64,000 bases of DNA from Candidatus Marinarcus aquaticus. GTDB taxonomy: Bacteria; Campylobacterota; Campylobacteria; Campylobacterales; Arcobacteraceae. The stretch is from positions 180,937-244,936 of the forward strand of contig NZ_PDKN01000004.1 of assembly GCF_004116335.1 (NCBI RefSeq), read 5' to 3'. Both the position numbers and the translations under genes were made by a program. Below are positions 63,044 through 64,000 of this stretch, piece after piece. Under the pieces are notes generated by a model that saw only the letters and a program-made list of their open reading frames with translations, made no database searches and was not told the origin of the DNA. The stretch's first letter is position 1. Each line of letters opens with the position of its first letter.

Positions 63044-63817
63044 TTACAGTCCCAAACAATCATTGATTGAGTATAATCCAGCATCTTGATTGACCAACCA
63101 TTTTGCTGCTTTAATTGCACCTTTTGAGAATGTATTTCGTGCCGTTGCCGTGTGATGAAGTTCAATAAACTCACCATCGTTATACAATCCAACGGTGTGT
63201 CGACCTACGATATCTCCTCCACGAAGACTCATGACTCCGATTTCATCTTTAGTTCTTGCACCAATATCACCATCTCGACCTGAAACTCTGACACTGTCAA
63301 GGTCTAAATCTCGAGCTTTTGCGGCATGCTCTGCAAGTGTTAAAGCCGTCCCTGATGGAGAGTCGACTTTATATCGGTGATGTTGTTCTACAATCTCTAT
63401 ATCAAACTCTTTAAGTGTTTTTGATGCTAAAGATACCAGTTTATTTAACACAGCAATACCTAAACTCATGTTGGTTGCATAAAGAATGGGTACTTTTTTA
63501 CTCGCTTCAATCAAAAGATTTTGTTGATGTTTACTGAATCCTGTTGTTGCAATCACTAAAGGTTTATTCCCACCATTTTCAACAATTTGAGTCAACAATG
63601 CTTCTGTAGCTACGGGTGCACTGAAATCAATAATAACATCGGATGCATCCAATAAAGCTCCCATGTCATTGGTGACTACAGTACCTTCAGGTACAGGTTT
63701 TTTAAGTTCATCATAGACATGGCATGCAGAGAGTTTTGCTTCACTGTCTGTTGCTAAATCATCAATTAAGAGTGACCCCACTCGACCTGTACTTCCAACT
63801 ATTCCTACTTTAATCAT
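63044..63817 (-). CDS. dapB: 4-hydroxy-tetrahydrodipicolinate reductase
   Basis: A lysine and meso-diaminopimelate biosynthesis enzyme using NAD(P)H. It is 257 residues with the dinucleotide motif GSTGRVGS (about 7-14), VEQHHRYKVDSPSGTA (substrate and catalytic His region) and a C-terminal FSKGAIKAAKWL. It begins 10 bp after the trxB stop. Confidence 0.95.
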   Translation of the reverse strand: MIKVGIVGSTGRVGSLLIDDLATDSEAKLSACHVYDELKKPVPEGTVVTNDMGALLDASDVIIDFSAPVATEALLTQIVENGGNKPLVIATTGFSKHQQNLLIEASKKVPILYATNMSLGIAVLNKLVSLASKTLKEFDIEIVEQHHRYKVDSPSGTALTLAEHAAKARDLDLDSVRVSGRDGDIGARTKDEIGVMSLRGGDIVGRHTVGLYNDGEFIELHHTATARNTFSKGAIKAAKWLVNQDAGLYSINDCLGL

Positions 63818-63827
63818 TCATTCAACC

Positions 63828-64000
63828 TTATTGTAAATACTCAATAATATCCACCGCAGCAGTAGCCCCATCTGCAGCAGCACATACCACTTGTTTCGCA
63901 GCTTCAATTCTCACATCCCCAGCAGCATATAACCCAGGTACAGATGTCTTCATTCGTAAATCAACAACCACTTCACCTTGCTCATTCACATCACACAAAT
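63828..64000 (-). CDS. trxB: thioredoxin reductase, C-terminal part (continues beyond the window)
   Basis: Only the last 57 codons are present. They show the FAD-binding C-terminal motif [13 protein letters not shown] and [13 protein letters not shown], typical of bacterial thioredoxin reductases, ending IIEYLQ. The stop TAA is at 63828-63830. The redox-active CxxC domain lies outside. It is the first gene of an apparent trxB-dapB-purF unit. Confidence 0.85.
   Translation of the reverse strand, partial: LCDVNEQGEVVVDLRMKTSVPGLYAAGDVRIEAAKQVVCAAADGATAAVDIIEYLQ

Noticed and set aside
1..64000. tRNA, rRNA, CRISPR array, prophage or insertion sequence
   Set aside because: I looked through all intergenic gaps; none has a cloverleaf, regularly spaced direct repeats, or a transposase/integrase frame. 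The three palindromic elements are the only dispersed repeats I could support.

Overview
The window is chromosomal DNA from a Campylobacterota (Epsilonproteobacteria) bacterium, most likely an Arcobacteraceae member (Arcobacter sensu lato). This is inferred from: low GC; dense gene packing with many 1-11 bp overlaps; T-rich upstream regions with TATAAT-like -10 boxes and no clear -35; a Rieske/cytochrome b/diheme cytochrome c bc1 complex; a ccoNOQP cbb3 oxidase with a DUF4006 gene; several c-type cytochromes; two beta-barrel porins; and gene orders that, as far as I recall, also occur in Campylobacter (M23 peptidase-lpxC-tsaB-thrB-ylxR-infB-rbfA-rimP; HIT-pheS-pheT-aroA-ispH-rpsA-serA). The species cannot be fixed from the sequence alone. 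I see no rRNA, tRNA, CRISPR array, prophage or intact transposase gene, and no gene-free stretch longer than 300 bases.

Layout. 0-4.5 kb: the 3' part of a membrane diguanylate cyclase with a heme-type CxxCH motif, a small hypothetical gene, argB and thrC. 4.5-10.4 kb: respiratory block with petABC (bc1), a small signal-peptide monoheme cytochrome, then a two-gene unit encoding a CydA-like membrane protein with a fused cytochrome c domain plus a second polytopic partner. 10.4-12.2 kb: orphan response regulator, rsmE and a small membrane protein. 12.3-16.6 kb: moeA, queC, queD, queE (preQ0/queuosine pathway) and a multi-cluster ferredoxin-like protein. 16.6-20 kb: fabG, acpP, fabF, accA. 20-29.9 kb: HIT protein, pheST, aroA, ispH, rpsA, serA, efp. 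30-30.8 kb: an isolated very AT-rich orphan gene flanked by two inverted copies of a palindromic repeat. 30.8-42 kb: a 12-gene minus-strand block (nadA, nadC, DHH phosphoesterase, M23 peptidase, lpxC, tsaB, thrB, ylxR, infB, rbfA, rimP, ribD). 42.2-47.6 kb: plsY, folB, porin, monoheme cytochrome, prfB and a convergent second porin. 47.9-55.1 kb (minus): ccoN, ccoO, ccoQ, ccoP, DUF4006, a 30-residue membrane protein, a TPM-like protein, a FixH-like protein and an AddB-like nuclease. 55.2-64 kb: smpB, ispE, truB, a third repeat copy, uvrD, a LysR regulator, a radical SAM protein, purF, dapB and the 3' end of trxB.

How the parts fit. Electrons from the quinol pool can pass through bc1 to periplasmic c-type cytochromes and then to two possible terminal enzymes encoded here: the canonical cbb3 oxidase, and the bd-superfamily-like pair that carries its own cytochrome c domain. 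The rest is mainly housekeeping: amino acid, fatty acid, isoprenoid, lipid A, NAD, riboflavin and queuosine synthesis, and translation.

The least ordinary signals are: (1) a family of three roughly 120-127 bp palindromic elements (29919-30045, 30661-30781, 57392-57517) that share a core hairpin but have private terminal arms lying on or beside stop codons, two of them bracketing a gene of about 20% GC; (2) the cytochrome c-fused bd-like pair next to bc1; (3) an unlisted 30-residue GTG-start membrane protein in the cbb3 cluster; (4) QueE with its third cysteine displaced (C-x3-C-x17-C); and (5) a pair of mutually exclusive hairpins that would mask the ispH ribosome binding site.
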